Of a stretch of 64,000 nucleotides of DNA, positions 63,744 through 64,000 are shown one piece after another. Below the pieces are notes generated by a model. The model saw only the letters and a program-made list of their open reading frames with translations. It did no database searches and was not told the DNA's origin. The translations under genes and the position numbers were made by a program. Source of the DNA: Enchytraeus crypticus (Eukaryota; Annelida; Clitellata; Enchytraeida; Enchytraeidae); NCBI GenBank assembly GCA_905160935.1, contig CAJHZI010000593.1, positions 110,686-174,685 on the forward strand, written 5' to 3'. Position 1 is the stretch's first letter; each line of letters begins with the position of its first letter.

Positions 63744-64000
63744 CCCACAGTCTCCATTTATCCCTCGCGCTATCTCTATCTCTCCTACTCTCAGTCTCTC
63801 TCTTTGTCTATCTCAATGTAAAGCCTAACGGCAGGTTCCTGACGCACTCTAATAACAAGAACAAGACACTATTGCATGTTGGAACTCACGGTAGTCATTA
63901 GATTAATGACAAAAATCGTTTTGTTCATTTTCTATACGTCATATATAATCTAACCCTAATTCCACAAATATAGCTCTAATTTCATTCAAATTAGCCTTAA

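Larger units (their letters stand above)
41607..64000. repeat. Perfect inverted repeat (palindrome), arms at least 11,197 bp
   Basis: Base n and base 105607-n are complementary across 41607-64000, with the centre between 52803 and 52804. I compared blocks at the outer end (ttaaggctaa at 41607 against ttagccttaa ending 64000), at the gene C exons and at the centre. All mirrored open frames have the same length and coordinates summing to 105607, so there is no net indel. The right arm runs off the window, so the full size is unknown. The centre is a (TA)n tract flanked by atgtatatatatacatgtaa-type sequence. See the finding on whether it is real. Confidence 0.95.

Overview
This is a stretch of invertebrate animal nuclear DNA. 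Its genes have many introns with GT-AG ends, and it carries animal gene families (FAM13, SLC26), SINEs built from tRNA and 5S rRNA, decayed non-LTR retrotransposons and very dense micro- and minisatellites. I cannot assign a phylum. Many listed-looking reading frames here are only simple repeats read through. The gene models below were built by hand from splice signals, reading phase and, where possible, remembered family motifs.

Layout. (1) 3631 to the left edge, minus strand: gene A, a single-pass membrane protein of unknown family. Its second exon stays open for 2812 bases and ends, within the window, in a pentapeptide-repeat domain full of N-Q-S sequons. (2) 4.4-5.8 kb: decayed reverse transcriptase. 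(3) 6446-11853, plus strand: a five-exon SLC26 anion transporter, with an apparently complete coding sequence of 1019 codons plus stop. (4) 11.9-15.6 kb: intergenic DNA with minisatellites and a tRNA-derived SINE. (5) 34139-15620, minus strand: a FAM13-family gene in 15 phase-consistent exons (1569 codons plus stop). It has an N-terminal RhoGAP domain and the conserved C-terminal coiled-coil end. (6) 34.2-39.4 kb: intergenic DNA with minisatellites, LINE and SINE fragments. (7) About 39476-47684, plus strand: gene C, a probably secreted or membrane protein with an ephrin-receptor-like cysteine repeat, a charged coil and an acidic, proline-rich tail. (8) 41607-64000 is a perfect inverted repeat about 52803.5, so most of gene C appears again on the minus strand.

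Two observations stand out. First, at least eight exon-intron junctions in three unrelated genes lie inside, or are the source of, tandem arrays that copy the splice site with adjoining exon sequence. Examples are about 33 copies of a FAM13 splice donor every 20 bp, about 13 copies of another every 34 bp, and six SLC26 donors mostly 44 bp apart. Introns here seem to grow by repeated duplication of their own splice sites. Second, the palindrome of at least 22.4 kb has no length difference between its arms although both are full of fast-mutating repeats, and it folds inside a (TA)n tract. It is either an assembly or library artefact or an extremely young or converted palindrome.

The genes are not an operon and show no shared pathway. 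SLC26 and FAM13 converge tail to tail, and gene A and SLC26 are head to head.
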